64,000 bases of DNA from Campylorhamphus procurvoides. Lineage: Eukaryota; Chordata; Aves; Passeriformes; Dendrocolaptidae. Each line of letters starts with the position of its first letter. Position 1 is the first letter of the stretch. A program made the position numbers and the translations under genes. Shown one piece after another: positions 37,101 to 51,522 of this stretch. Location: NCBI GenBank assembly GCA_013396655.1, contig WBMV01001920.1:260536-324535 (forward strand). Reading direction: 5' to 3'. The notes below the pieces were generated by a model. That model had not been told where the DNA came from and did not search any database. It saw only the letters and a list, made by a program, of their open reading frames with translations.

Positions 37101-40100
37101 GACACAGAAATTCAAGTAAGGGTACCATTCCTGTTTGTGCAAGGTACCTGAAGGCTTTCATTTACACACCCTTTGGCAATGAGCGTGCAGCTCTAGACTG
37201 TAGATGAAAATTGCTTTGAGTCACAAGGAAAATTGATGCAACCCACAACCTCCATGTCTAACCATGCTGGTGAACACGGGCAGAAGTCATGGAGGCAAAT
37301 GTAGCCTTCTCTAAGTGACAAAGGGATCACTAGCTGCCTAATGTCTTTTCCAGCCTCCATGAGCTGTTTGGCTGCCACAATGATGTTGAGAGGTGGTGAC
37401 AAAGGATGCAGGAAGTTCTTATGAGGAGGATGCTGTGACAAGGAAGCAAACAAGATGAGCTGTTAATGAAAGAAAAAAAGTGCTGAAATCCCTCAGAATA
37501 TGTGGGGACTTTTCTGGTGAGTAATACTAACATTTTAGGAACAGAAAAATGAGTCATTCCTACTCCACATAAACTCCTCTCATCCTGCCATGATTTAAAA
37601 GTCAGCACAGTCCCATGGATTCCCTCACCAAGGGATGGAGAAAATGACACCTCTCCTTTAGGAAAGACAAGGTTTCAGCATTTATCCAACACACCTGTGT
37701 CCTGAGACACCTCTCAAGGAGGGGTGTGCCGATGGGAAAAGCCATCAGGGCCATAAGGGAGAATGTGAAACACCTTTGGGCTCCATCCAGTGAGAAAAGC
37801 AGCTACCTTGTCCTCTCACCACCCAGCTGGCAGCAATCTGTACCAAAAACTAAATGAGACATTGCCTTACGAACACCTTTCCATTTCTTCTACCACCGGT
37901 TGGTTGTATGGGCAGCTTTGGGTGCTGTGGATGAGAAAACTGCCTGCTCTGTCCTGTTCACAGTGATGCAGCCAGTTAAAGTAAGTAGGGTGGGTGAAAG
38001 TCTTTGTTGTGATGAGCTCTTGAACAGGCTACCTCACTGGAGGGCTGTGACTGTAAACACATTTCATGCAAACCCCATTATCCTTGGCAGCTGCAGTAAA
38101 AAAGCTGCAGCTTAAACGAGCGTCTGGTTCCTCAGTCTTTCCTGTGCTATGATCTCATGTTACAATGTGAGCAAACTTCCTATCTGTGAAGAAGGGAAGC
38201 AGAGAAGTCCCTGGGGAGCTGAGGTGGATTTTCCCTTCTTCCCATCAGGTGCTGCTTTTAGCACAAGACTGTGGTATATCCAGGAGCCTGGGTCACAGTT
38301 AACCAGGGGCCCCCTGAAGGCCCTGTTCAACCTCCATGCCTCTTGCTGTTGTGCCAGCAGTGTGTACAGTGGTCACTCTGGGATCCTGCCTGCTTTGGAA
38401 CCCTGCTTTGCCCCAGCATGGCTGGGTTCCCTTGGAGAGCAAGGCACGGCAAGAGATCAGCATGTCCAAACCTAGACCCCAAGAGGCAGCGGGCAGGTGC
38501 TGGAAGAGAGGGGATGTGTCAGGCAAACTCTTCTGGCAAGCTTCTTTGTGCATTTTTGTTTTCTTCTCCAAAATTTGGGGCTTTTAGGGTGCTCAGTGGC
38601 ACCCTGATCATTCAGACAGGAGGGGAGGATCTGTGTATTCCCATCTAACAGACATCCCTGGGGGACCAGAGGCTTGCCCAGCTGGGTATAATGAATGGGT
38701 GAGTTTCATACCATCCTGGGTCCAGTGCCAGCCATCTACAGCAAGAACAGCAGGAACTTGTCTACATACCTTTGGGATCCAGCAGTTTGCTTTGGTAGTG
38801 TGGCTGTGTATGGATTTGTGCGTGTGATTTTTCTTTTTTTAGAAGTGTAGGGGATTAGTTCTGGCTTCTGCAATTGCTGTACCATGTTCTGATTTTGTGT
38901 TGTACAGGGCTCAGCAATGGTGTCAGATGTGCCTCTTAAGTACTCTTATTATTTATACTTATTGTACAAGCTGTACCAAATAAGTACCAGGCATTTCCAG
39001 AAATTGCTATTGATTGGGCAACTGCGTTTACAAAGCTAATCAATAAGTTCCCCCCACCACATATTTATTTGTGATACAACTGCTCTTTTTGTGTGCCTCA
39101 TGTGCTTTCCAGAGCTTGTAATTTGTCCAGTGTAAATAGCTGATTTCATTCTTTTTCCTGGGGAAAAAAATAGCCCTGCTATTATAATGCCATGCCTCTT
39201 CTGGTGAGGGAGGTGTATGTGTCTTCCTGCCTTTAGGGTGGGTAATCTCACCCTTCACAGGAAGAAGATGAAGGGATGGGAAAGAGCCTTGTTGCTTCCT
39301 GAACACCAGAGTTACTGAAGTCTCCTGTGGATTTTTGTCCTTTGGCTGTTTCATCCCACTTCTGTTTCTACCATAATAGCCCCAGCTCTTTTCACACTGC
39401 TCTTCCTGTGACTCTGTGACACGGAAGATAACGTAATGCTGTGGCTGGGACAGAGCTGTGCAAGCTCTGGTTGGCCAGCCAGGACACACGTGCTGTTTGG
39501 CCAGGCGGCTGTTCATTCCCTAAGAGTTGTGTACCCCCTGTCTTTCCACAGCAGAAACTCCTCTGCATCTCTGCCTCCACTCCTTCATGAGTTCTGCCAA
39601 ATCCTGTAGGCACTTTTTGTTTCTGAAATTTATTCCACTCTTTCAAATGGGACCAAATTGAGTCAAAAGGTTCAAAAATTCTTTGAGTGGATGGATGATG
39701 GATCATCTGAGTGTCAGTCCAAGAAGAATCCCTTGTGTGGATGGTTGAATTGCCAAAATATTTAGAGTTCTATTTAGGTTTCAAAGTAATGCAAGTTTGG
39801 ATAGCTTCCTCTTATGGCCTCAAATGACTTTATTTATGCTTCTCCTGCAGTCTTGGCTTGACTATAGTGAAAATGAGAAAGCACACAAATCTCATCTAAA
39901 GGATTTCCCCACAAACTGGATGCACCAGAATTTTGCAAGAGCTCTTTCTGTAGTGTGGGACTATGACTAAAAGAGATATTGGCTTTTCTTGCTCCACTAT
40001 GTCTGACTATGCCCTGTGTGAACTTGTATATGTGAGTTCCCTCACCTTTCTCCATCAAGGAGAAACAGACCTACATTTGATTTTCAAAACTCAATGGATC

Positions 40101-42339
40101 CCCCATTTCTTTCTGAAATTTCCTACTTTGATCTGCACAGTCACCTCAATTGGCCCTATTTTACACATTTCACTTTACTCTCATGCACAGATCTGCTACT
40201 GGATCCGGGATGGGATTTAAATCAGCAGGCTTACATGTTGACCATATTTTTCCAAGATTTTCAGAGACTTTCCTTGGAACTACTGCTCTGACCATAATAC
40301 CAAGCAGGGCCAAAAGCAAGGTAGTGTAGGATGTGGTGTATAAGAATGCTAATTATTGTCAAAATAGTAACACTGGTATCTTTACAGTATTCTTTCAGAA
40401 ATTCTAGAACCTGTTGATCAGCCATCTAAACAGGGAAACTCAACCCTTGTTACTAAAAACTGCTTGAAAATCAATGGTCAGGCAATAGGATGCTCTGTGT
40501 ACAAGACTCTGGGAGTTTTCAAAAGTTATAGGTGCTGTTTGGCCAGCTGGATGACTGTCCAGTTAGAGCACAAATAGCCTGAAACAAAGCACAGTAAATG
40601 TTGCTTCTCCCCCAGCTGATAGTTACAGGACATGGGAAGGAGAAGAGTGTATTAGGAAGGGAGAGAGTTTTGAGGATGCTGGGCTGGCTTAAGGTGTAAG
40701 TCATGATGACTGTAGAGGGAATCTCAAAGCCCTACACAAATGGAAATGTGTGGAACACTAGGGTAGATATGGTGGTAGAGGGAAAGAACATGGGGTGAAA
40801 ATTCCTACATCATGAAAAGACTAATCATGAGGCCTGAAATAGCTTGGATGATAAAATACAGGTGTATGATGAAATACTTGGTTTCCCATTTTAAAAGAAC
40901 TCCTATTGCCCGTTTTTGTCAGGTTTTTAAACAACAAAAAGTGGCTTTCTTTGGCACCAGGTACAGTATAGTGCTGTGTCCTGAAAAAGTCAAATTGACC
41001 TGTGTGTAATTAATGTTTCTCCTCCAGGAAGGCTTACAGCCAGTGGAGCTAAACTCTTAAAACTTGAACCTTTGTCTTCTGACTTTGCCTGAGATTACTT
41101 TAATTCAAGGCTTTAGACACAATTACAATTAACTGCTATTCCTTCCTTCTGCTCCTCTGTACACTCAGTTGCTTGTCCACACCCTCAGCTTCTTGGATCA
41201 TTGACTCAGATGTTTAAATGGAAAAATACTCAGCACAGGTTTATTGCAATGAGCAGAAGTAAAGAGGGTCTCTGCAAATATCTTGGTTCTTTGTATGCAG
41301 CTGGGTTCCCCTTTGTTTACCTGACTTCCCAAGTTATTTTCAAGCCACTAAGGTCATTGCTAGTTAATAGTTGGCTAGAAATCAATAGACAGAGAGATGG
41401 TTAAAGATAAGTTTTAATAATGGGTGCAATCAAATTCTAGCAACTTTTATCTCTCTGCTGCTGCCAGTGGTGGGTGGTTTTTGTGCATTTACTCCATTCA
41501 TCTTCCAGCTGTACAAACTCCAGGCAGGGGTTTTATCTTTGTAAAATAAAAAGCAAAAGCCCACCCTGGTGCTTAGTGCCCTGCTGCTGGAGAGCAGAGC
41601 CCAAATGTGCTAAAATGCTTTCCATCAGTTTCCACAGGACTCTCATCCCGTGTTCACAATTGTCCTGAAAAAACAATTCCCCAAGACTGGGAGTCAGACA
41701 GAGATGGAGCATCATCATCTTTTGTCTGATCTCTGAATGAATGGGGACATTTCAAAGTCTCAAGGAGCACTGCCAGTAAGTTCAGTTGTTTAGTGTCTTC
41801 TGCTCCCTTAATTGAGCATTTTGTTGAAGCTAGATTTTAAAAGAGCTTCATCTTGGAGAGAAAACTCAGGGTTTGCTTAATTTGGAGCGTGTGCAGGGCA
41901 CTGTAAAAGTCTAATAGTTCTCTCTTGCTAGCTGGATATTACCATAGGCAAGAAAGGTCTCTTGCAAATACCACAGGTATTGAGTGATCACTTGAACAAG
42001 CATGTTCAAAGCGTGCTGGAGACAATGGCTGCTCTTGAGCTTTGGATCAGGTGCTACATGATGCTGCTTGTGCCGAGGTTCCTTGGCTGCCCACAGTTCA
42101 CCTGCCAATCCCGTGCCTGGCACCAGGTTCCCTTCCTGAGGGTTTTGTGGAATGTTATTGGGCTGTGACGCAATGGCATCTCATCCATCCTGCTGCAGCA
42201 GATTCACCCGTATAGGTATGGCTGACACTGCCATGTGTGCTCAAGCAAGTGGAAATCTTGGACACCCCACCTAACACCCTGCCAGATATTTTCACAAATA
42301 TGACAGGCCATTGGGATGTCCTGGGCTTGGAGTGCCTGT
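37101..42339. other. Unique sequence, no gene seen
   Basis: A 158-codon minus frame (39040-39516) and smaller frames have no recognised domain. A stretch at 38010-38055 weakly recalls a CR1 end (cttgaacaggctacctcac) but is not called. One weak MIR fragment is listed at 40150. Confidence 0.5.
40150..40232 (-). mobile_element. Possible MIR core fragment, reversed
   Basis: The stretch ccctattttacacatttcac and, further on, ggatccgggatgggatttaaa resemble two blocks of the reversed MIR core (cccattttacagatgagg and gcagagccgggattcgaacc). The middle is diverged. This is a weak call. Confidence 0.3.
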
Positions 42340-42470
42340 CAGGAATTTGAGGGACTTGTGCTCAGTTCCCTGTTCCGCCCCAGACTTCATATTCTGCCTC
42401 AGGCAAGTTACATCAGTGCTGTGATTCAGGTCCCTAGGAGTACAATGGGAATAGCAAGAGTGTCCCAAAG
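42340..42470 (+). mobile_element. MIR/CORE-SINE relic
   Basis: In forward sense the text runs through ggacttgtgctcagttccctgtt-like sequence (the ctgggttcaagtccctg block), ctgcctcaggcaagttacat (the gacctcgggcaagtcactt block), and tacaatgggaatagcaag (the gtaaaatgggaataataa block). The order and spacing fit MIR with moderate divergence. Confidence 0.6.
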
Positions 42471-43762
42471 TGTGGGATTATTGTGATGGCAAACACCTCT
42501 AAGACTGCATGCTGCGCCCCTGTGATCTGGACAGCCATATCAGCAACTGTATAAAAAGTGACTTGAGTTCTTCTATCTGCTGAATGCTTCAGGGAATGGT
42601 TTGACTCGAGGAAAGGTTTTAGGAGTGCTAAACTTGCCCCATGGTGTGGGAAGGTACTAGGTAACCATGTGAGTACTCAGTACCTCCTTCTGTGAAAACA
42701 TTGGCAAATCCTGAAGATGTTGCTAAACTGGCATGTCACCTGAACACTTGCACCAGAAGTACCAGGTGCTTGAGATTCCCCTGTTGTCAGAGCTCTGTCC
42801 AGGCTATGAATCAGGGAAATTAATTCAGACTGTGAATTGAGGGCTATGGATTCATTCTGTGAGTGAAGAAGAGCTGCAGGACATAATTAACTAACCAAAA
42901 CTGCCTGCTCAGGAATTACCGAGAGCCTGCAAACATTTGCAACTTCTCCAGAGTACAGAGACACTAAACTCAAATGAGTACAGGGGTTACTAGGAACTTC
43001 GAAGTTACCAGTGGCTGTTTTGCCCTCTCAAAGCTTGCAATCCCCTTACATGCACCACATATCCAGAGGAGCTTCTCCTCCTTCCTACCACCTTCACCTC
43101 TCCCTCCTTTCTGCAAGAGTTGGTCTGCTAGGAGAGTGACCTTCTTGGCAAGAGGCACCACTTTTCAATCCACTTCAGCTAGTTTGGCAATTTCAACTAG
43201 CCTACGCGACACCTGTTTGGGCAACTGAAGAACACCAGGGCATGGTTTTTAATGCTGCACTGGTGGAAGAGATGTGAATTGTTCATTACAAATCCTGCTG
43301 GAGATGCATTTTCTGAGTGATTCTAGCAGTAACCTTTGAGTAACTTCATAAGGTATTAGAGAAATGCAAAGTGGCACAAGAAAGAATGGTAGAAGGTCTT
43401 GGGGGGGTTGTTGAACATCCAGACAGCATATGGGGGCCATTTTCATTATGATACATAAATGAAAACTGTTCACATGTAGAGTATTTTACATTTATATGTA
43501 AATAGAGTATGCAGTTTCAAAATTAAAAGGTGACAGCTGAGTTAGCAGTTTGTCGTTACTCGTGTGCAAAGCAAGACACCTCAACGGCTTCAAGGTAGTC
43601 CTGTTTTTATGGGTATCTCAGAATGCAACCTCTCTGCAGTGGCATAACCTAGCACACCAGCTCATCACATTGTCTAGGAACTATTTCCTTGTTTGTCTGT
43701 CTCTTTTAAATAATTTCCAGTCCACTAGGGAGGTAAAATCTCTGCATTAATGCTCTTGATAG

Positions 43763-43788
43763 TTGAACATTAGAATTGAACATTAGAA
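43763..43788 (+). repeat. 13-bp tandem duplication
   Basis: The unit ttgaacattagaa occurs twice without a gap (43763-43775 and 43776-43788). Confidence 0.95.
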
Positions 43789-46700
43789 GAGGCAAATGTC
43801 TTGCCCCAGTTTTACCAGCCTGTCTTCTCTGTGGATTTTGGTCATACAGCAGTGAGCAGTGAAACAGAAATACAGCTGAGAACCTATTCCTGCTTTCAGT
43901 GGGCAAATCATATCGCTCAATCAATCTGCTAAATATAATTAATTCCTCCTGATCCATCTTCTGAGGCTACAGGCTGCTTGCTTGTCTGTGAGGATCAGCA
44001 GGTGAGAGCAGAGTTTCCTGGTTCTTGTGATAAAGAACAGTCTGTAAGCCTATCTATGCTTAGTCCCCCTGCCTCTGGTGCTGTGTGAATGGTGTGTGGC
44101 CAGTCGCACCTGGCATGGAGCCACACCTGAAACCCAAACCTTTGCTGGGCTGATAAGCCAAGCCATGTAATGAGAAAGGAACGCTCTGCCTTGCTTTTGA
44201 ACACACTCAAGGACACACACAATGTCAGCTTGTCCAAAGGCAGGAAGGATTTGTTTGAAAAGAGATGCAAGGTAAAAAAGAAAGTAAAACCCATATTTTT
44301 TTAATATTGAGCAAACAAAGTGAGGGTTTGGATGTTTGCGGATTAGGATTTAAAATCTGTAAGCATTAGGCTCTCATTTGTTTTGAATAAGGCCAAGGTC
44401 ACAAATGACCTGAAGTTGTGGTTGTGCTGCTTTGCATGAAGAACTGGTTAGAGTTTGCGAATGAGCAGTAAATTTGGCTGAAAGCTGCATCTGAAAGGCC
44501 CAGCCTACTTGCTCCTTAAGTTTTGGTCAATAGAAGAATAGGGATGTTGACATCAAATGTTTTCCCATGGCTTGCAGACAGCATTTTGACTTCTGAATCA
44601 AAAGGATATTTTTGATGCGTAGAACTTTGGTTTGAAAGTGTGGAAAGAGGGAGGGCAAAGTTAAGTAACTCCAACCCTAGAATGTTGTTTGTCAAATTAA
44701 ATGTTTTGGACAGACCCTGAAGTAGGTTTCCCAATTATCTTTGTTTTGCTGAAATTGCGTGTTTTCCACTTGGTTGTCAAGGGTGAAGAAAGGAAACTCT
44801 TCCTTGTAGTCCCACCTTAAATCAGAGTATCAGGTAGGAGATCACATAAAGGTTCTGGGCTCATTACTTTGGGTGCAGCACAGGCAAGTAGGAAAAACAA
44901 CCTTCCCCTCCCTGATGAACGCCTGAACAGGAATTAGACAGGATGCAACAAGTGGACAAAACGCAAATGGGAGTGTTGGAGGAGGATGAAATGAAGAGGA
45001 AGCTGTGCCTTGCCATGGGCAAGCCTGCTGCCAGATGGGTGTGAGGGGTAGGCTTGTGGCATAGAGGTGTTTTAAAGAACTATGTGAAAGATGCTACTCT
45101 GCCTGTTGATGTGAATTTTGGAGCTCACACGGTAAAAAATAATCTCTGCTGTTTTTGGCATTAATGACTGGTAGTTTCATCAACAAGACCTGAATGTGAA
45201 TGCTGTCATGGGAGTTTCTGCTTTCTTCACTGTCTCAGATAGTGCTATAAGTCATGCTCAAAGCCTGTTGACATTGTCTGGGCCCACTGCCAAGGCCCAT
45301 GCAGGAATTATCTGGGGACTAGGGGGCTTTCTCTCATGGACAGTCAACCCAAAGACTTTTCATCTTCAGAAAATGTCAGTTAACAGATCGAAGATGCTCA
45401 AAAATGCTGAATGCTCCTGGTTCCTGTTGTCTGCAGATTGGAGTGGTGGGTGCTCAGGTCATGACTTGAATAAACATCATAATAGAATTCTCAGTAGCAG
45501 CCAAATGCTTAAGTACTTTGCAACCCTGTGTCTCTCAGACATTTACAAAGATGATCTTGCTGATCCTTCTGCAAGTGATGGACTGGAGAATTAGATCTGA
45601 AATCCTTCCTGAAGTCTGGAATTCTCAAAGCAGCCCCAGGAAGCTGGGTGCAAACTTTCAACTCTGTTCAACTCCCTTTGACACCTTTGGAAATGTGCAT
45701 CCATGTGCAGCTAAAGCAGACAATAGGTTAAAAATAGGAGGCAGTGCAAGGTAGCAGTGCAACTACCAAATAATGGTTTGACACTTTTTTTTTTCAGGGT
45801 AACCAACAGCTGATCAATAGGCATCAACTAAAACTATGATCATAATACCTGTCCTCTCACGACTGGAACAAATACAATTTGTTCCTTGTTGCTATTCAGG
45901 TCAGAACCCTCTTGGAGGGTTTCTCTTAGAGAGATGAGGAGAATAGCTACGAAAGCTAAAGGAGAATGTTATTTGCTAGCCACAAAGTCCTGGGCTTTTA
46001 GTTAGGAAAAAGTTTCTAACACTCAGATTTTGAAATTGCTTCCTAGTAGGAGCAATCCATGCAAGAATGTCCTGGGTAAGAATGTGGCTTGACAAACTTA
46101 AGAAAATTGTCGCAATTACAAGAAGAGAAAGTTTGCAATAACAAGAGCTTAAGTATAGTAGTCTGAATCTTTCCAATCTCCTGTTCCAGTTGTGATCATC
46201 CTGTGATATTAACTTTTGTTTCAAAGCAAGCTGGACTAAAACTCAACCCCTTGGTATCATCTTTAGTCTATTCCCATCCCTAACCAAGCTATTAACTTGC
46301 AGTATCAGATGTTAAAGGCACCTGTGAACCCCTACAAACCTCCAGAGCCAACTCACTGCCTATTTCTCCTTCCTGATCTGGTTTGAGGTCAAGATCTGAG
46401 CATGCTTCAGCACTCCAGTCCAATTAAAAAATTCAATTTGTGTTTAAAATTTGTTTGGGGGGTCTTTAATTCCCTGCAGTAGATTTCTTCCCTCCTTGCA
46501 AAGTTGTAGGGAAAGGCACGTTCAGTGTTATTAAATGACTCACCAAAGTAGCCCAGTGGCTTAGTGGGCTTATGTGAGGCTTAGTGCACTCAATGAAGCA
46601 CGGTGGGACACCCAGCTCTGTCTGCCAGGTCAGGAGTTGAATCAGTGCTATCTTAGTGATATTATCCAGGATGCCTGGGGACAGAGGAAATTAAAAGTCA

Positions 46701-47259
46701 CTAACACTTACTGCCCTGAGCCAGGACTCAATTGCAGAATCACCTGCAGGGTTGGCCTGCACACCTACTGGCTTTTGGTTTTTTTTCTCCCCTGGTTGAG
46801 TCTTAAATGTGTTTTTATTTCCAAGCCAGTGGATGGCACAAGGCTGGCTCTGGGTGGCTGAAATAGTCAGGGATGAGGCAGAATGGAATTCACTGATGTG
46901 CAAAAGACCTTGGACACTGGTGGGAGTGAGGGAGAAGAGTGATGGGAAATGAGCGGCTCTTTCCCTTTTGACTTTTGATTTCTGAACCTACAGTAAATAG
47001 ATGTGGGAAATGGGCTTTGCAGCCTGAGTGGGGAGGGGTGGGGAAGCAGGGGAGAAGCAGGCTAAAGCTTTCTGAAATTTTCTCAAAAAGGCTTTGTTCA
47101 ATAAAAATCTCTGTTTTCAACTGACCATAATTTTCTCTTTACTGGGAAAAATATTTGCTGTTGAGTTCACACCCCCACATCTCCACGGCCCCCTTACTTT
47201 TTTTAAGATGGAAGTTAAGCTAATAGAAATAGTTTTGGATCAACTGAAGCATCACACTT

Positions 47260-47278
47260 CCCCCCCCCACCCCCTGCC
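47260..47278 (+). repeat. C-rich tract with C9
   Basis: C9 at 47260-47268 is followed by acccccctg-like sequence, all within a C-rich stretch. The opposite strand is G-rich but has too few separate G runs here for a clear G-quadruplex. Confidence 0.8.
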
Positions 47279-50224
47279 CAGTTCTCCCCACCGCCCTTAG
47301 TTTTTAGAAGATAATAAGTTTTATTTAAAAGAAATTAGAGTAGAATTGTAAAATATCCAGGTGAGCTGAAAGTTCTAGAAAAAAAAAATCTTCAGTTTGA
47401 CTCAAAATAAAACCATCAGATTATTCTGAACTGCCAGTGAACCGAAAAATCAGTCATTTGCACTAATGATAAGTAACTGGCAGGTTGTTTTGCCTGTCAA
47501 ATTCTGTGTCTTGTGGAATGAGCACATTGTTGTCTGCTGACATGATCTACTGAGCTGTTTAAAAAAAATAATAATCAAATACAGCTCCTCTCTGCTGGCA
47601 ATAAGGGTCGCTGACAGGTGCAAGTGACTTACTTTCTCATGACTGGCCTATGGGGATGAGGGACCCCAATCCTAGTTTGTGCTCTCAGAAACCACAATGG
47701 CCTAATAAACACCCCAAATATCCTCTGAATAGTGATGTTCAGAGACTGTCATTGCAATAATCGCTGATTATCTGGATGGCAGTGGCATCTCCATGCAGTC
47801 ACCCGTGCCAGGGCAGGACACAATACCACAGTGTGTTCCAATGGGGGAGGCAGAGGATAAGATGCTAGGGGGAAAAGGTGGTAACTGTGCTTTTCTCAGC
47901 CCTCTGCTATGTTTGGTGTTACCCACCACCATAAACAAGGACAAATGGCAAAAATCAGCTGGGCCCTTCAGTAGGATAAAGAAAAATGAGAGGGGAAAAA
48001 ACCGAAACCTGTGTGTCTTCCAGTCTACTGGGAGATGGATGCATGTTTGGGAAGCAAGATACCTTCACCCACAAAGAATATATTACATAGCCCATATATC
48101 TTGACACTTGTATCTTGGTGTTTGTACTTATTTACCCTTGGGAATTTTTCTGGTAACACTGACAAAACAGGAGGTGCAGGCTGCCTAAGCAGACCAGATG
48201 GACAGGAAAATAAGAGGAGAAATGTAATAACTGTAATTTCATGGTACTTCTACCAGGTGACTAGAAACTTGATGAGTGAGGTGGTGTCTGAGCTGGAAGG
48301 AAGTTCTGGGAAAATCTTTGAGGGCCTGGGTTTCATTTGAGGTGCATCTGGTGGTTGTGGTTAAGGCAGAAATCTGGTAGTTTGGTAGCTAACCCAATCA
48401 AAGTTTAGGGGTGTGTGGGAAATGAGCTGCCAGTGTGGGCTAGACCTCTCATCTTCATATCATTCCTCCTATTGGCTGTGTCAATCCCCAGGGAGTTTCC
48501 GGCCCTGTGTGCAGAAGGGGAGGCAGCTCAGCAGGAGCCTGCCCAGCACAGCTCAAGGACAAGGGAAGGTAGGGCTGGAGCAAGTGCTCATGACTAGCTT
48601 TTTTTTTCCCTAACTAACTAAAAAAAAGTCCAGACCACTGTCTTTGGTCCTTGGTGTCTGTTTTCCCAGACCAGCCAGGTACCAAATCACAGTGCAAATA
48701 ACAGTACCAGTAAATGCCTGCTTTCCCTGTGCACCCTCCTGGCTGCCCCAATACTTTGTTCCAAGCAAAGTGGCATGAAGGCTCCAGAAGTGTTCCTGCT
48801 TTCTGCAAGCCCCATCTGCAGGGTGAGGAGTTGGGTTCAACAGGCAGCACTGGCTGCCAGCTCCTGCCTTCTTTTGCTGGTTGCAAACAGCATTTCCTTA
48901 TCGGGTGATGGCTCCTGGTGCCAAATCCTGACTGCTCTCATGTACTCTTGCAGCGGTCTGTTCTTCTGCCATAAACATGACCCATGTCACGTGTTTCTGC
49001 TCAGCCCTGACCCTTGCCATGGGGGACAACAAGAACTAGCTCTTCATCTTCAGATGTGCTTGGTATTCACACCCTGGGTGCTATGCCATGCATGATAATT
49101 CCGATGCCCTCCTCACTCTTATCCCAGGGAGATTGGTTGTTCTTTCTTTTGCCTTCCTCTTGTTACACTTGTCCCTGTGGAATTTTCTAGTAGAAGGAAT
49201 AATTTCTAGTGTTTAGGTTACATAAGTCATCACAGAACAAAAACGACAACTTTTTTTTGCCTCTTTTCTGTCAATCACCCAGCAGGATCTCATCTCTAAA
49301 TAACCTTCTAGCCCTTGAGCATCTACCTATTTGTCTATTCTGCTTCCTACCCCGGCCAAGCACAGGCTGCCCACTGCCCCTTCCTGGCATAGCTTTACTT
49401 AGAGTGAACCAGTAGGTGCTTTTCTTGGCACCTCCTGTCAAAGGTGGAATTGATGCTGCTCTACTTTCCACATGGATTAGTGCTATAGCCAAAGAATTAC
49501 AGCAGGAAGGATTCTCTGTGCTTTGTTAGTCTCTGGGAAAAGAAGCTGGAGCATATTAGTTTCACTTGTGGAAGGGCCGTTTCTCTACCGTATTTCTATC
49601 TAAAAATCAATACAGACTAAATTCAGTGTTTATTAGAGGGGTGTATGTTAGACTGCAGAAGTCTCTATCCCAACTAGAGGTCAAAAACCGTCAGAGGTTT
49701 CGGTGAGTTTCCTTAGTTATATTGGACAGGATAAAAACACATGGAGAATGGGTGCTCCAGAACAGAAATCAGCTACCCCATCACCAGTGGCATGTACAGG
49801 CACTGTGTGCACCTGAGTGCTTTGTTAACAGACAGTTTGCAGGTCTTGGACAGACATTCCTGGGAGATAAAGGAATAAACTATATGTAGCAGCCAATTAA
49901 TTCACGATTCCCAGGAAAACGTGCTGGGTCAGTAAAACTTACAGCATCTGCTGTGTCCTGTCTCTTCAAATAATAGGCTCTTAGTTGGAAGAGAGATTAT
50001 AGGATGTAATTCAGCACTACCAGGAATAGGACCAGGCAGGATTACTGGATCTTTTTCACTTGTCGTAACCTGTGCCCTATTTCTCTGGAAAGAAGGTGAG
50101 AAGGTCAGGTTGAATGGGATGATAGCTCTTTCCATAAAACTTACTAAGCCTGGAAGAAATTACCTAAGCAGCAACAGGAAGGAGTTAAATGCTAGCACAG
50201 AGAGCCACAAAATCTCCAGTGGAC

Positions 50225-50241
50225 AAAAAAAAAAAAAAAAA
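50225..50241 (+). repeat. A17 homopolymer
   Basis: This is a run of seventeen A. I see no SINE or processed transcript body directly upstream that would make it a retroposed poly(A) tail, so it is treated as a simple repeat. Confidence 0.95.
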
Positions 50242-50559
50242 GTCATACTCTAATTTTTAGTTTTCCTTTATGGAAGTTGCAGGACTTTGTTTACACTGAC
50301 TGCAAAGCCAAACCAAGATCAACACATCCTTGATTTTGCTTTGCATGTTAAGTACTGCATATTTACCCCTTGCCACCTAATTTGTGAATTTGCCAGGAAT
50401 CAAAACATCCATTTAAACTAGCCAGGAAAACAGTAAAACGTAAGTACAGCTAGATCATTATCTAATGCATGGTTATGATGTACTGAGGGTGGCTTTGCAA
50501 AGTATGATGAAGTATTAAAATTAACTTAGACAAAGGAGAATAAGATAAAAATTAAACAC

Positions 50560-50645
50560 AATAAAAAAACCCTAATGCCAAACAAAACATAAACAGACAC
50601 ACACACACACAAAAAACCAAGGGTACAAAAAAAAAACACAGAAAA
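50560..50645 (+). repeat. A-rich region with (AC)7
   Basis: This is low-complexity A-rich sequence with an (AC)7 run at 50597-50610 and a run of A near 50629-50636. No coding or mobile-element content was recognised. Confidence 0.85.
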
Positions 50646-51433
50646 CTTTTCATTGCTCCAAAAGCTGATTGTTAGTAGAAACTAAGCTGGAACATTTCAG
50701 ATTAAAACCAGTTTCCCTGTGGAAGAGTAGTAGAGGCTTGTGGGGTATCCAAGGCTGGATATTGCAACTTCCTTTGAGACAGGCTCATGGGTGAATCCCA
50801 CTCTTCCCTGAAACCCTGTGGCCTATTCCTCAGGAAGGAAGGAGGCTGCAATCCCACCTTGGGCTGAAAACCTGATAGGAAATACAGTCCATCTGGAGAC
50901 TGGGGGGAAGAGAGACCACCTAATCTTTGGTGTTCATGAAAGTCAAGGGCTTTTCAGGGACAGAGGAGGAGGGAGTGGTCAACATGAGGCAGTAGTCATG
51001 CATGAGCTGCTGTATGGAGACTTCAAGATTATTTTTGTGGGTGTGGTTGGTCTAATCTGCCCTGAGTTGTCTGTCTTGACGGTAGCATGGCCATGTAGGA
51101 AAGAGAAGAGTCTGTCTTGCTTAAATTGTTCTTTATATCTGGTTGGTTTTCGACTAGAAACAATTTGGTAAGAAACAGCAGGCTTTGAAATTAAACCCAA
51201 GTCTTTATGAGAAATACTACAAAAAGTGGTTTTAATACAACTTTTAGTCTTAACAATCTAGGAGGATCTCTGACTTTCTCTCAGTACTTGCACCTTACTG
51301 TTTCTCAACGCATTATGTTGAACTGTGAAAGAAAAGTCTTATCAGAAATCTCAGACCGTCAACTTTTGTTCCATTTTTCCCATGTCAGACAATGCAGCTC
51401 TTGATCCATTACAATAGTGAACTGGGAAAAACT

Positions 51434-51522
51434 TAGCTGCCTGGTGACCTGTGTGTGTTGGGATGTCTCATGACATTTGATGCCTTAGTTTCCTCATTTG
51501 TAGAACAAACATTGTTATGGTT
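51434..51522 (+). mobile_element. MIR/CORE-SINE relic
   Basis: The stretch gctgcctggtgacctgtgtg followed by gatgccttagtttcctcattt and gtagaacaaacattgttatgg matches the MIR core (ctgtgtgaccttgg...tgccttagtttcctcatctgtaaaatgagg). The second block is nearly exact over about 18 bases. Only the core region is seen. Confidence 0.65.

Larger units (their letters stand above)
42471..50224. other. Unique sequence, no gene seen
   Basis: Frames up to 132 codons (45196-45594, plus), without recognised domains. Simple repeats at 43763 and 47260 are listed separately. The stretch 46546-46640 has a faint SINE look but no clear match. Confidence 0.5.

Noticed and set aside
38010..38055. Faint CR1-like text (cttgaacaggctacctcac).
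   Set aside because: Isolated, with no terminal repeat and no neighbouring consensus blocks.
46546..46640. Possible tRNA-derived SINE head (agcccagtggcttagtggg).
   Set aside because: A and B boxes cannot be placed with the right spacing, and the following sequence fits no family I know.
50225..50241. A17 run considered as the tail of a processed pseudogene.
   Set aside because: No open frame or gene-like sequence lies upstream, and no flanking duplication is visible.
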